A program made the position numbers and the translations under genes. This document shows positions 17,425 to 26,620 of a DNA stretch of 64,000 bases, in pieces (the first letter of the stretch is position 1; every line of letters begins with the position of its first letter). The stretch is from CAWJFJ01 sp963800065 (GTDB taxonomy: Bacteria; Actinomycetota; Acidimicrobiia; Acidimicrobiales; UBA8190): NCBI GenBank assembly GCA_963800065.1, contig CAWCZO010000008.1, forward strand, positions 62,001-126,000. The letters run 5' to 3'. The notes under the pieces are model-generated. The model was given only the letters and a program-made list of their open reading frames with translations. It did no database searches and was not told where the DNA came from.

Positions 17425-18420
17425 GTGCGCCTCATGCCCCCCGACTCGTACACCCTGGCCGGCAGCGACGTCACCATCCCCCTGCTGGGGGTGGGGACGT
17501 GGGCCTGGGGTGACCGGTCCACGTGGGGCATGGGCGGCTACGACGCCGATCTCACCATCGGTTCGATCGAGGGGGCGTGGGACGCCTCCATCGACGCCGG
17601 AGTGACCCTTTTCGACTCGGCCGAGATCTACGGACGAGGAGAGAGCGAGCGGATCATCGGGCAGATGCTCTCGCGCGATCCGGCGCGGGCGGCGTCGGTC
17701 GTCCTGGCCACCAAGTTCATGCCGTCGCCCTGGAAGATCAACGTCCGGGGCGCCCTCATGAAATCGCTCCGGGCGTCGCTCGACCGCCTCGGTCTCACCT
17801 GCGTCGACCTCTACCAGATCCACGGCCCCGTCAGCCTCCGGTCCCACGCCGCTCTGGCCGACGCCCTGGCGGCGGCGCGCCACGCCGGTCTGGTGAAGGC
17901 CGTCGGGGTCTCGAACTATTCGGTGAAGGAGACCCGCTCCATCGCCGCCGAGCTCGACAAGCGGGGACTGGCGCTGGCCACCAACCAGATCGAGTTCTCG
18001 CTGCTGCGGCGGGCGCCCGAGACCGGTGGTCTGCTGGCCGCCTGCGCCGACCTCGGCGTCGTCCCCCTGGCCTACTCGCCCATCGGCCAGGGCCGCCTCA
18101 CGGGGAAGTACTCCGCCGCCCATCCGCCCCCGGGGAAGAGGACCTTCTCCAACCACCCCATGGCGGTCGTCGACGCCGTGGTGGCCGAGCTCCGGTCGAT
18201 CGGCGAGAAACACGGCGGCAAGACGCCCAGCCAGGTGGCCCTGAACTGGGTCATCGCCAAGGGGGCGGTCCCCATCCCGGGGGCCAAGAGCGCCGCCCAG
18301 GCGCAGGAGAACGCCGGCGCCCTGGGCTGGCGGATCGATGCCGACGATCTGGCCGTTCTCGACGAGGCGGCCCTGGCCGGGATACGGAACATCTCCAGCC
18401 GTGTCTGGCAACACGGCTGA
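17425..18420 (+). CDS. Aldo/keto reductase
   Basis: 331 aa (or 328 from the ATG at 17434). The AKR barrel signatures are present: LGVGTWAWG, FDSAEIYGRGESERIIG with the catalytic Asp/Tyr, VLATKF with the Lys, and the C-terminal IPGAKSAAQAQENAGAL NADPH-binding segment. It reduces aldehydes or ketones with NADPH; the substrate is unknown. It starts 9 bp after the D-threonine-aldolase-like gene, suggesting one transcript, and an aldehyde released by that enzyme is a conceivable substrate (inference). Confidence 0.9.
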   Translation: MRLMPPDSYTLAGSDVTIPLLGVGTWAWGDRSTWGMGGYDADLTIGSIEGAWDASIDAGVTLFDSAEIYGRGESERIIGQMLSRDPARAASVVLATKFMPSPWKINVRGALMKSLRASLDRLGLTCVDLYQIHGPVSLRSHAALADALAAARHAGLVKAVGVSNYSVKETRSIAAELDKRGLALATNQIEFSLLRRAPETGGLLAACADLGVVPLAYSPIGQGRLTGKYSAAHPPPGKRTFSNHPMAVVDAVVAELRSIGEKHGGKTPSQVALNWVIAKGAVPIPGAKSAAQAQENAGALGWRIDADDLAVLDEAALAGIRNISSRVWQHG

Positions 18421-18458
18421 GGGCGGACGACGGCCGTGAAACGGCGCCGCCCCCTCTG

Positions 18459-19154
18459 ATGTCACCGGCCCGGGAGTTCCGCCAGCACCGCTTCCAGGCC
18501 CCGCCGGGGGCAACCGAGATCCTCCTCGTCCGGCACGGGGAGTCCGAACCCGCCGTCGAGGGGCGGCCGTTCGCCCTCGTCGACGGCCAGGGAGATCCCG
18601 CCCTGTCACCGGAGGGCCGGGCCCAGGCAGAGAGAGTCGGCACCCGGCTGGCGGCGCAGGACATCGACGCCATCTACGTCACCTCCCTCCGGCGTACGGC
18701 CCAGAGCGCCGAGCCGTTGGCCCGGGCCCTCGGCCTCCGGTGTGTGGTCGAGCCGGACCTGCGCGAGGTCTTCGTGGGGGAGTGGGAAGGCGGTCTGCTG
18801 CGAAAGAAGGTGGCCGAGAGGGACCCCGTGGCTCTTCGCCTGTCCGAGGAGCAGCGTTGGGACGTCATCCCGGGGGCCGAGCCCGCCGAGGCCTTCTCCC
18901 GTCGGGTCCGTCAGGCCGTCGAGAGGATCGCCGCCGCCCATGGTGACGAGCAGGTGGCCGTCTTCACCCACGGCGGCACCATCGGCGAGCTCTTGGCCCA
19001 GGCCACCGGATCCTCGCCCTTCGCCTTCACCGGTTCCGACAACGCGTCCATCTCCCACCTGGTCGTCACGCCCCAGAGATGGATCGTGCGACGGTTCAAC
19101 GACGTGGCCCACCTCGACGACGTCTCACCACAGCGCCTGCAGCCTCACCAGTGA
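18459..19154 (+). CDS. Histidine phosphatase family protein (phosphoglycerate-mutase-like)
   Basis: 231 aa. It has the phosphohistidine motif LLVRHGES near residue 23, the Arg-containing TSLRRTAQSAEPLA, an acid residue in LREVFVGEWEG, and the second catalytic histidine in FTHGGTIGE. These define the histidine phosphatase superfamily. The substrate may be a sugar phosphate, nucleotide or other phosphoester; the sequence does not decide. Start ATG 18459. The last 30 bases overlap the 3' end of the convergent PilZ gene. Confidence 0.88.
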   Translation: MSPAREFRQHRFQAPPGATEILLVRHGESEPAVEGRPFALVDGQGDPALSPEGRAQAERVGTRLAAQDIDAIYVTSLRRTAQSAEPLARALGLRCVVEPDLREVFVGEWEGGLLRKKVAERDPVALRLSEEQRWDVIPGAEPAEAFSRRVRQAVERIAAAHGDEQVAVFTHGGTIGELLAQATGSSPFAFTGSDNASISHLVVTPQRWIVRRFNDVAHLDDVSPQRLQPHQ

Positions 19155-19451
19155 CCGGATGTAGGCGCGCTCGTTGGCGCTGAGGTCCTCGAACTGGATT
19201 CCCGCCCTGATCCCGTCGGGCGAGGCCGCCATGGCGTGCTTGACCTCGCCGCGCAGGTCCACCGACAGGATGATCCGCTGCTCGGCCATCTCATCGGGAG
19301 TGGTGTCGAAGAGTTCGAGACCGGCGCCCAACGTCGACACGTCGACCACCCGGCACGGACGCCAGAACTCGTCGGGGTCGCCCTCGATCATGTACCGACC
19401 GTGCCAGTCGGTGAACTGTCGCGGTAGCAGCCGTCTCAGCCTGAGTTCCAT
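19125..19451 (-). CDS. PilZ-domain protein, probable c-di-GMP receptor
   Basis: 108 aa, a single small PilZ beta-barrel. The N-terminal RRLLPR supplies the RxxxR type of c-di-GMP contact, and DVSTLGAGL is the D/N-x-S-x-x-G motif that follows. Stand-alone PilZ proteins sense c-di-GMP and act on motility, exopolysaccharide or transcription partners. The ATG at 19451 is the natural start. It overlaps the histidine phosphatase 3' end by 30 bp. A PAS-GGDEF-EAL protein in the same window could supply or remove its ligand. Confidence 0.75.
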   Translation of the reverse strand: MELRLRRLLPRQFTDWHGRYMIEGDPDEFWRPCRVVDVSTLGAGLELFDTTPDEMAEQRIILSVDLRGEVKHAMAASPDGIRAGIQFEDLSANERAYIRSLVRLQALW

Positions 19452-19617
19452 GACGGGCGCCCCCCTTGCCCACGAGCGTGATCATGGCGTCGACAACTCG
19501 GCGAAGTGACTTGAACAAGCGGGCCCCACTGTTCCCCCAACGGCTCGCTCCCCGCCCGACAGCCGGCTCGCCGCGCTGATGTCTGTGTGGACGTTGGTGT
19601 CGGTGTGGGAGTTGATG

Positions 19618-21028
19618 TCAGCCGACGACGGCATCGGGGGGCCGGAGCCAGATGGTCATCCGCGTTCCCCGGCCCTCGATGACGGGGGACTCCGTCGTCA
19701 CCACCGCCTTCATGGCGGCCGCCAATTCGGACACGATGGCCAGGCCGAGCCCGGATCCGAGGCGTCTGCTCGTCACCCGGTCGGACGTGAAATGTCGTTC
19801 GAAGACACGGGGGAGGTCCTCGGCGGCGATCCCGGGTCCGTCGTCGAGGACCCAGACGGCGATCGAGCTCCCGATGACGCCGGTACCGACCACCACCCTG
19901 GAGGCCGCGTGCTTGAAAGCGTTCTCCGTCAGATTGGCCACCACCTGGCCGAGCCGGTCGGGGTCGGCGTCCACCCATAGGCCGCCGTCGGGGGGGACAC
20001 TGACGATCAGCTCGAGGCCGAGGCTCTCGGCTTCGGGCCGGAAGCCGGCGGCGGCGAGGCTCGACCACGTCGGCGCAGTCCACCCGCTGCACGTCGAGGG
20101 AGAACTTCTGGGCGTCGAGACGGGCCAGATCGAGCAGATCCTGCAGCAGCCGCCCGAGGCGCCGGGCCTCGGATCCGATCACGGCGGTGGCGGCGGCGGT
20201 GTCCTGCGTGGTGCCGTCGGCGATGGCGTCGGCGTAACCGATGATCGAGGTGAGCGGTGTCCGTAGCTCGTGTGACACCGACAGGAGGAACTGCCGTTCG
20301 AGATTCTGGGACCGGCTCAGGCTGTCGCCCATGGTGTTGATGGCCTCGGCCAGCTCCGTCATCTCCGGGTAGTCGGCGGGGCTCACCGGCACGCGGGCAC
20401 TCAGATCACCACCGGCCATCTGCCCGGTGGTGGTCACGGCCCGCACCAGGGGTGCGCTGATCCGGCGGGCCAGTCCCGATGCCACCACGGCGGCCACCAG
20501 GAGCGCCCCACCGGCGACCAGCAAGAAGTACAGCAGGCCGTTGGCCGGGTCCTGCACGTCGCGGACGGCCACCAGAATGGGGGAGTCGCGTAGCGGGACG
20601 CCGAGATTGACCTTCTGCCGCAGGGTCAGGGCGACGGGCACGGCGGCGAAGACGACGTTGCCCACACTCCCCGAGACGCTCTGGTCGTCCTCCAGCGCGG
20701 CGGCGTCGAGGAGTGACGACGTCAAGGGGGAGGGGAGGGAGGCGAACTGTCCCGAGGCGCTGAGCCCGACGGGACGGAAGAAGTTGTAGGAGCCCACCAC
20801 CCGGAGCGCTCTCAGTATCCGGGCCGCCCGCACCTTGGCACCGACCCCGACGTCGTCGGCCAGGGTGCCGGCCGACAGAAGCTGCCCCACGGAGGTCACC
20901 TCCTGGGTGGTCTCCGTCCCCGCCGTCGAGGTGCTGGCCCGCCGGACCAGGTAGAGGCTGCCCGCCGTGGTCAGCACGAGCGTGCCGGTGACGACGGCGA
21001 GGATGGCGATCGTGAGGCGCCGGCGCAT
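19618..21028 (-). CDS. Sensor histidine kinase (frameshifted)
   Basis: From ATG 21028: a membrane helix at residues 7-30, an extracytoplasmic sensor of about 130 aa, a second helix near 165-185, HAMP (RRISAPLVRA...DLSARVPV) and HisKA with His253 in SVSHELRTPLTS. Near 20057 the frame breaks. The ATPase part continues in another frame (AAAGFRPEAESLGLEL, then N-box NLTENAFKHA, DDGPGI and GSGLGLAIVSEL) to the stop at 19618. Deleting one base in the GAGCCTCGCC segment gives a continuous protein of about 469 aa. Without that, translation would run on to a stop at 19436 with no ATPase. It pairs with the response regulator 18 bp upstream. Confidence 0.8.
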
Positions 21029-21046
21029 GCGGAGGGTCGGCCCCGC

Positions 21047-21727
21047 TCAACCGAGGCGGTAGCCCACGCCCCACACGGTGGTGAGGGGGAGCTCGTCACC
21101 GAGCTTCTTCCGCAGCTGGCGGACGTGGACGTCGACGGTCCGCTCGTCGCCGTACCAGCCCTCGCCCCACACCCCGTCGAGGAGCTGCCGGCGCGACAGG
21201 GCCAGGCCGCGGTTGGCCACGAGATAGGCTAGGAGGTCGAATTCGCGGGTCGTGAGGGCGACGACGTTGCCGGCACACAGCACCTCGCGCCGCCCCGTGT
21301 CCACCACGACGGCCCCGATCTCCGTCGTCACCGGTTCCGTCTTGGCCAGGGCGCCGCTCCGGCGCAGGATGGCCTTCACCGCGCGCCACCAGCTCGCGGG
21401 GGAGAACGGCTTGGTCACGTAGTCGTCGGCGCCCAGCTCGAGGCCGAGGACCCGGTCGATCTCGTCGTCGCGTGCGGTGAGGATGATCACGGGGACGTCG
21501 CTCGTCTTGCGGACCTGGCGGCACAGCTCCAGTCCGTCGAGTTCACCGGGGAGCCCGATGTCGACGATCAGGAGTGCGGGCTTCTCGCGCTCGATGTAGG
21601 TCAACCCGTTCTCGGCGTCGTCGGCCTGAAGGATCCGGAAACCCTCTCGGCGGAGGTACATGGCGACCAGGTCGGAGATGTTGTGGTCGTCTTCCACCAC
21701 CACGATCGTGTCGGCGCCCGGTGTCAC
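21047..21727 (-). CDS. OmpR/PhoB-family response regulator
   Basis: 226 aa from the GTG at 21727. The receiver domain has the acidic pair near residues 12-14, the phosphoacceptor Asp56 in LLIVDIGLPG, Thr in ILTARD and Lys in VTKPFS. A winged-helix DNA-binding domain follows (LTTREFDLLAYLV, ERTVDVHVRQLRKKLG, TVWGVGYRLG). It is the transcriptional output of the kinase encoded just downstream. The signal and regulon are not evident from the neighbours. Confidence 0.92.
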   Translation of the reverse strand: MTPGADTIVVVEDDHNISDLVAMYLRREGFRILQADDAENGLTYIEREKPALLIVDIGLPGELDGLELCRQVRKTSDVPVIILTARDDEIDRVLGLELGADDYVTKPFSPASWWRAVKAILRRSGALAKTEPVTTEIGAVVVDTGRREVLCAGNVVALTTREFDLLAYLVANRGLALSRRQLLDGVWGEGWYGDERTVDVHVRQLRKKLGDELPLTTVWGVGYRLG

Positions 21728-21851
21728 CGCACCAGCCTGCCATGCCGCCTGTGGCGCGGTCGGGAGCGCGGGGGTCCCACCGGGGTCATCTGACCAGTGG
21801 ACCCCGCCGAGGTGAGGAGATCTCGGGGGTGATGTTAGGAAATCGTGAGCC

Positions 21852-22406
21852 TCAGTCCCACAGCCCGGCGGGGGCTTCCCCCAGCGGGTAGTGGCCCGGG
21901 AGCATCTCACCCGACGAGGCGCGTTCGATCCGGCGCTTCATCCCGTCCGAGAGGGCGTCGGCCTTGATCATCTCGATGAACAGCGAGGTGGCGTTCCCGA
22001 CGTCGAAGAAGTCACGCTGCCACGACCACTGCCACTGCCCGGCGTAGCGGAACCAGCTTCCCCCGATGCCGGCGATCTCGTAGCTGGACCCGTCGGGTCG
22101 CGGGGCGTCGGCGATCTGCTTCCACAGTCCGATCACCTCGCCCTGCTCGGGATCGATCAGGACCTTCTGGTACGGGTACGTCCACCCGTCGAGGCCGCCC
22201 ATCTCGAGCCCCAGCGCGATGTCGCGGATCTCGTCGCGCCCCACGGCCATGAACTCCTCGTGGGGCCCGATGTTCCAGCCGTAGGTGGCGTCCTCGGTGT
22301 ACATGTCGGCCATCGGCCGCCAGTCCCCGGCGTCCTGGGCGCGCCGGTTGGCGTCGAGCCACCGGCCCACCATCTCGTTCAGCTCCCGGTAGGGAAACGT
22401 TGGCAC
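21852..22406 (-). CDS. SnoaL/NTF2-like protein of the CYP51 cluster
   Basis: 184 aa. The N-terminal pattern (VGRWLDANRRAQDAGDWRPMADMYTEDATYGW) is typical of NTF2/SnoaL cone folds that often hold small hydrophobic ligands or act as isomerases or hydratases. It is the last gene of the CYP51 operon, 3 bp after the ferredoxin stop. From memory, M. tuberculosis has a hypothetical gene of similar length (Rv0762c) at the same place next to the CYP51 ferredoxin. A role in handling the P450 substrate or product is inference. Confidence 0.7.
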   Translation of the reverse strand: MPTFPYRELNEMVGRWLDANRRAQDAGDWRPMADMYTEDATYGWNIGPHEEFMAVGRDEIRDIALGLEMGGLDGWTYPYQKVLIDPEQGEVIGLWKQIADAPRPDGSSYEIAGIGGSWFRYAGQWQWSWQRDFFDVGNATSLFIEMIKADALSDGMKRRIERASSGEMLPGHYPLGEAPAGLWD

Positions 22407-22409
22407 GTC

Positions 22410-22604
22410 TCAGTCCTCCTCGATTCTCAGGGCCTTGGTGGGACAGAAGGCCACCGCCTGCTCGACCATGGCCCGCATCTCCTGACCGGGGTTCTCGTCG
22501 ACCACGGTCAGGACGCCCTTCTTCGACACGGAGAAGACATCCGGCGCCTCCGACTCACAGACCCCGTGACCCTGGCACAGATCGCGGTCGACGACGATCC
22601 TCAC
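22410..22604 (-). CDS. 3Fe-4S ferredoxin, electron donor to CYP51
   Basis: 64 aa from a GTG at 22604. The cluster motif is Cys10-x2-His13-x2-Cys16 and a distant Cys54 followed by Pro. Histidine at the second position indicates a 3Fe-4S rather than a 4Fe-4S cluster. Size and sequence resemble the mycobacterial CYP51 partner ferredoxin (Rv0763c). The start codon overlaps the CYP51 stop (GTGA), so the two are translated together. No ferredoxin reductase is encoded nearby. Confidence 0.9.
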   Translation of the reverse strand: MRIVVDRDLCQGHGVCESEAPDVFSVSKKGVLTVVDENPGQEMRAMVEQAVAFCPTKALRIEED

Positions 22605-23986
22605 GCCGTGGCCCCGTCCGGACCGGAACCTCGCCGACGGTAGTGCACGGCACAGGGCTGCTGGAGCTGGACGACCATCTTCGAATGGTCGTTCCGGTAC
22701 GTCTCCGACGCCTGGGCCAGCTCGAACTCCCAGCCCCGCAGGAGCACGGAGAAGATGGCCTTCAGCTGCATCATGGCGAAGGGCGCCCCTACGCAGCGGT
22801 GCCGCCCGGCGCCGAAGGGGATCCACGTCCAGGGATTCAACCGGTCCTCGGCCCGCGGCTCCAGGTAGCGCTCGGGGACGAAGGAGTCGGCGTCGGGGAA
22901 GTCCTCGGGCATCCGGTTGGACACGGCCAGGCTGGCCCCCACCAGCTTCCCGGGCTCGATCCGGAAGCCTTCGATCTCCAGCTCCTCCTTGGCCACCCGC
23001 AGGACCAGGATGAGCGGGGGATGCAGCCGCAACGCCTCCTTGATGGCCGACTCGAGTTGGGGCATGGCCCGCAGCGCCTGATAGCTGACCTCCTCGCCGT
23101 GGGCGTAGAGGGTATCGAGCTCGCTTCTGACCCGGGCCATCACGTCGGGGTGGCGCAGGAGCTCGATGAGCGTCCACGCCGCGGTCCCCGACGTCGTGTG
23201 GTGGCCGGCGAACATCATCGAGATGAACATCCCGGTGACCACGTCGGTGGAGAACTTCGGCTCACCGCCCTCGTCGCTGATCGACATCAGGACGTCGAGG
23301 AGATCCCGGTCCTCGTCGGTGGCCGGCGCCGAGCCGGCCCGTCGGTCCATGATGGCCTGGACCAGGTCGACGAGGCCCCGGCGCGCCGCGTCGCGTCGGT
23401 GGAAGGTCTCGATGTCGGCATACGGGTCGACGTAGGCCAGAGCGTCCGTCCCCTGCTCGAGGTCGTGATAGAGCCGGGCGAAGCGCTGATCGAGCTCCCG
23501 GCGGAACTTCGGTCCGATCAGGCAGGCCGACGACGTGTAGATGGTGAGTTCGGCGAACCAGTCGAGCAGGTCGATGGTCCCGGCGTCGGACCACCCGGCC
23601 ACCATGGTGGCCACCTCGTCGGAGATCGTCGAGGCGTGGCCGCGCATGAACTTGTCCCGCAGCGACTGGTTGTGGAGCATCTCGCGCCGGCGCTCGGGGG
23701 GCGCGTCGAAGACCACCCCTTCACCGAAGATGGGGGTCATGAAGGGATAGGCCTCGGCCTGGTCGAGGAGATCCTCGGGGGCGCGGAAGAACCACTCGTT
23801 GGCCCGGGCTCCGGTCAGGAGGACCACGTCCTTGCCGGCCAGCCGGAACTGGCCGACGTCGCCGCACTCGGCCCGGGTCCGCCGCATCAGACCGATGGGG
23901 TCGCGGCGGAGCTCCTCCAGGTGCCCGTGCTCCTCGTCGCCCCCCGACACGCGGGGCGGTTCGAGTAGTTCGACATTCGTGGTCAT
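22601..23986 (-). CDS. cyp51: Cytochrome P450 CYP51, sterol 14-alpha-demethylase
   Basis: 461 aa. The P450 signatures are the I-helix MMFAGHHTTSGT, K-helix ExxR in EALRLHPP, and heme loop FGAGRHRCVG with the Cys398 thiolate ligand. The CYP51-specific B-C region PFMTPIFGEGVVFDAPPERR and the His-His-Thr of the I-helix are nearly the same as in M. tuberculosis CYP51. The C-terminal SYRNDHSKMVVQL segment also matches it. CYP51 removes the 14-alpha-methyl group of sterols in three oxidation steps. No other sterol-synthesis genes are in the window, so the natural substrate is uncertain, as in mycobacteria. ATG 23986 overlaps the stop of the upstream SDR gene. Confidence 0.93.
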   Translation of the reverse strand: MTTNVELLEPPRVSGGDEEHGHLEELRRDPIGLMRRTRAECGDVGQFRLAGKDVVLLTGARANEWFFRAPEDLLDQAEAYPFMTPIFGEGVVFDAPPERRREMLHNQSLRDKFMRGHASTISDEVATMVAGWSDAGTIDLLDWFAELTIYTSSACLIGPKFRRELDQRFARLYHDLEQGTDALAYVDPYADIETFHRRDAARRGLVDLVQAIMDRRAGSAPATDEDRDLLDVLMSISDEGGEPKFSTDVVTGMFISMMFAGHHTTSGTAAWTLIELLRHPDVMARVRSELDTLYAHGEEVSYQALRAMPQLESAIKEALRLHPPLILVLRVAKEELEIEGFRIEPGKLVGASLAVSNRMPEDFPDADSFVPERYLEPRAEDRLNPWTWIPFGAGRHRCVGAPFAMMQLKAIFSVLLRGWEFELAQASETYRNDHSKMVVQLQQPCAVHYRRRGSGPDGATA

Positions 23987-24786
23987 GGTGTGCCTCCGCT
24001 GGCCGCCGGGTCCCGACGCACCGGGGCCTCGGGTTGGACTTCGATCATCGTCAGGTGGGTGCCCACGGGCGCCTCGATCACGGTCGCCACGGCGTTGGCC
24101 ACCGCCTCGGCGTCGAGGAAGTGACCGTGCCGGGCCAGCCCCCAGCGGACCCACTGGCCCAGGATCTCGGTCGTGGCGGCGGGATCCCAGTCCGAGCCCA
24201 TCTCCGACAGTGTCTGACCGGGTTGCACGATGGAGGCGCGGACGCCGCTGCCCTCGAGCTCCATCTGCAGGGTCCGCGCGTACCCCTCGAGACCCCACTT
24301 GGAGGCCACGTAGGCCTTGTTGTAGGGACGCGGCGCCCGCACGTTCTCGGAGGTCACGAAGACGATGTCGCCGTGGTGGCGTTCGACCATCCCCGGCGCC
24401 AGGAGACGGACCATCTCGTGGGCGCCCACCAGGTTGACCGCCATCAGGGCGGCGAAGGCCCCCGGCGAGGCGTCGATGGTGACGTCGGGCCGGTTCTGGC
24501 CCGCGCTCGAGACGAGGACGTCGATCTCCCCCACGGCGTGGCGGGCCCTCTCGACGAATCCGGCGATCGACTCCCGGTCACCGAGGTCGAGGGGGAAGGC
24601 GTGGGCCACGCCCCCGTCCTTCTCGATCTCCCGGGCCATCTCCTGGCACCGGACCGCCCGGCGGGCCCCGAGGACGACGGGATGGCCCCGGGCGGCCAGG
24701 GCACGGGCCGTGGCCAGACCGATGCCCGACGACGCGCCGGTCACGATCGAGGGCCGGCGCTCCGGATGGGGGATGGACCGGGACAC
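23983..24786 (-). CDS. SDR oxidoreductase of the CYP51 operon
   Basis: 267 aa from a GTG at 24786. TGASSGIG lies near residue 18, VSSAGQN replaces NNAG, and VTSENV and YVASK carry the catalytic Ser and Tyr/Lys. It sits directly upstream of CYP51 with a 4-nt overlap and 17 bp downstream of the second P450. An SDR occupies the same place in M. tuberculosis (Rv0765c). It could oxidise a hydroxyl produced by a P450 (inference). The C-terminal HLTMIEVQPEAPVRR tail is typical for the sub-family. Confidence 0.88.
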   Translation of the reverse strand: MSRSIPHPERRPSIVTGASSGIGLATARALAARGHPVVLGARRAVRCQEMAREIEKDGGVAHAFPLDLGDRESIAGFVERARHAVGEIDVLVSSAGQNRPDVTIDASPGAFAALMAVNLVGAHEMVRLLAPGMVERHHGDIVFVTSENVRAPRPYNKAYVASKWGLEGYARTLQMELEGSGVRASIVQPGQTLSEMGSDWDPAATTEILGQWVRWGLARHGHFLDAEAVANAVATVIEAPVGTHLTMIEVQPEAPVRRDPAASGGTP

Positions 24787-24803
24787 GGGCGTCGTCGTCT
24801 CCC

Positions 24804-26006
24804 TCAGCGCGCCGAGACGGTGGTGGGAAGGCGGGCGAAACCGCGGACGTTGATCGAGTGCACCCGCTCGGCGCCCGCCGGGTCGATCTCGTAACGGCCG
24901 ATCCGCTTGAGCAACTCCTCCAGGCCGACGCGGCCCTCGAGCCGGGCCAGGGCGGCGCCGAGGCAGAAGTGGCGCCCGCTGCCGAAGCTGACGAGTTTCG
25001 AGGTGTCGCGGTCGAGGTCGTAGCGGTCGGGTTCGGGGAAACACCGGGGATCGCGGTTGGCCGAGCCGACGAGCAGGAGGACCCGTTCCCCGTCGGGAAG
25101 GACGGTCCCTTGGAGCTCGACGTCGCCCGTGGTGACGCGCAGCAACATCTGTGACGACGTGTCGAAACGCAGTGTCTCGTCCACCCAGGCCGGGATCCGA
25201 CCGGGCTCGGCGAAGACCTTGGCCCGCTCGTCGGGGAAGCGCCAGCCCCAGTACCAGGCGTTGGCCAGCAACTTGGTGGTGGTCTCGTTCCCGGCCACGA
25301 TCATGAGGAAGAGAAAGGAGATGATCTCGTCGTCGGTGAGCTGGTCCCCGGCCAGGTCGGTGCCCAGAAGGGCCGAGGTGAGGTCCTCCGAGGGCCGGGC
25401 CCTCCGGGTGCTCACCATCTCGGCGAAGTACCCGGCCATGGCGAACGCCGCCTCGACCCCTTCGGGGGGGACGTCGTTGAACCCCTCGACGCGGTGCATG
25501 AGGAGGTCGGCCAGGCGCCGCAGCTCGACCCGGTCGGCGCGGGGGACACCTATCATCTCCGAGATCACGTCCATGGGCAGCAGACCGGCGAAGTCGCCCA
25601 CGAAGTCGAACGCCTGGCGCTCGACGGCGGCGTCGACGTGCTCGACGGCCAGCGCCCGGATCCCCTCCTCCAGCTCGGCCACCCGGCGCGGGGTGAACGC
25701 CTTCGACACGAGCGAGCGCATCCGGGTGTGGTCCGGCGGGTCCATGGCCAGGAACGACATGGCCCGGTGGGCGTCGGGCCCGTAGGCGGCGGGATCGAGC
25801 GACACCCCGAATCGGTTCGACAGCTGTGCCGGGTTCCGGAAGGCGGCGAGCACGTCCTCGTGACGTGACAGGGCCCAGAAATCGAGCTCTTCGTTGCGGT
25901 AGAGGGGCGCCTCGTCGCGCAGACGGGAGTACGTGGGGTACGGATCCTCGTGGATCTGATAGTCGTACGGGCTGTAGCGCAGGGGGACGAAGGTGTCGGT
26001 CGTCAT
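24804..26006 (-). CDS. Cytochrome P450 (CYP123-like by position)
   Basis: 400 aa, the usual length of soluble bacterial P450s. I-helix FLMIVAGNETTT, K-helix ETLR, HTRMRSLVSKAFTPR near residue 95, and heme loop FGSGRHFCLG with Cys348 are all intact. The position two genes upstream of CYP51 corresponds to cyp123 (Rv0766c) in M. tuberculosis; that assignment rests on synteny and general similarity, not on an alignment. The ATG overlaps the TetR stop (ATGA). It probably shares the ferredoxin of this operon. Substrate unknown. Confidence 0.9.
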   Translation of the reverse strand: MTTDTFVPLRYSPYDYQIHEDPYPTYSRLRDEAPLYRNEELDFWALSRHEDVLAAFRNPAQLSNRFGVSLDPAAYGPDAHRAMSFLAMDPPDHTRMRSLVSKAFTPRRVAELEEGIRALAVEHVDAAVERQAFDFVGDFAGLLPMDVISEMIGVPRADRVELRRLADLLMHRVEGFNDVPPEGVEAAFAMAGYFAEMVSTRRARPSEDLTSALLGTDLAGDQLTDDEIISFLFLMIVAGNETTTKLLANAWYWGWRFPDERAKVFAEPGRIPAWVDETLRFDTSSQMLLRVTTGDVELQGTVLPDGERVLLLVGSANRDPRCFPEPDRYDLDRDTSKLVSFGSGRHFCLGAALARLEGRVGLEELLKRIGRYEIDPAGAERVHSINVRGFARLPTTVSAR

Positions 26007-26620
26007 CGGGCTCCCTCCAGAAGGACCCGGGCCACGTCGGCCAGGGCCTCGGGGACGCCCGCGTACGGGAGATGGCCCATGCCGGCCCACAGCATGGCGC
26101 CGGAGTAGGCGAGATCGAGGCCGAGAACGACGGTGGGATCGGCGTCGGGGCCCAGGGCCGACGCCATCCGGGAGTGGAGCTCCGCCCCGAACCGGACGCG
26201 CAGTGCCCGCACGTCGGGACCGGCTCCGAGGAGGGCGGTGGTGCAGGCCGCCGCCAGGAGCGGGTCGTCGGCCATGAACAGACCGAGATCGTCGAGCGCG
26301 CCCGTCACCCGGTCGAGCGCGCCGTCCCCGACGGGGGGGCCGGCGGCGGCCAGGGCGTGGAACCGTCGCCACAGGACCTCGGCCAGGAGGTGGTCCTTCG
26401 AGGCGAAGTACGTGTAGGCGGTGGCGGGGGCCACCCCGGCCCGGCGCGAGGCGCTGCGCACCGTCATCCCTTCGTACCCCTTCTCGCGCGCCTCGTCGGC
26501 AGCAGCGTCGACCAGGCGCTGCACGACCTCGGCCTGCTTGGTCGTCACGCGCCGGCGCGTCGTCTCGGCCGCCTCGGCCCCTGCTCCCGTGACCCGTTCC
26601 GCCGCGGCCAGATCCGTCAC
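26003..26620 (-). CDS. TetR-family transcriptional regulator of the CYP51 locus
   Basis: 205 aa from GTG 26620. The N-terminal helix-turn-helix contains GMTVRSASRRAGVAPATAYTYFASKDHLLAEV, the TetR DNA-binding pattern, and the rest is a helical ligand-binding domain. It is the second gene of the leftward operon, overlapping its neighbours by 4 nt on both sides. It probably represses the divergent promoter region at 27304-27349, where an imperfect inverted repeat lies. A gene at the equivalent place in M. tuberculosis is Rv0767c. The ligand may be the pathway substrate (inference). Confidence 0.88.
   Translation of the reverse strand: MTDLAAAERVTGAGAEAAETTRRRVTTKQAEVVQRLVDAAADEAREKGYEGMTVRSASRRAGVAPATAYTYFASKDHLLAEVLWRRFHALAAAGPPVGDGALDRVTGALDDLGLFMADDPLLAAACTTALLGAGPDVRALRVRFGAELHSRMASALGPDADPTVVLGLDLAYSGAMLWAGMGHLPYAGVPEALADVARVLLEGAR

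Noticed and set aside
19436..19617. Continuation of the histidine kinase frame to a stop at 19436
   Set aside because: After the break near 20057 this frame encodes Arg-rich nonsense; the ATPase domain is in another frame and ends at 19618.
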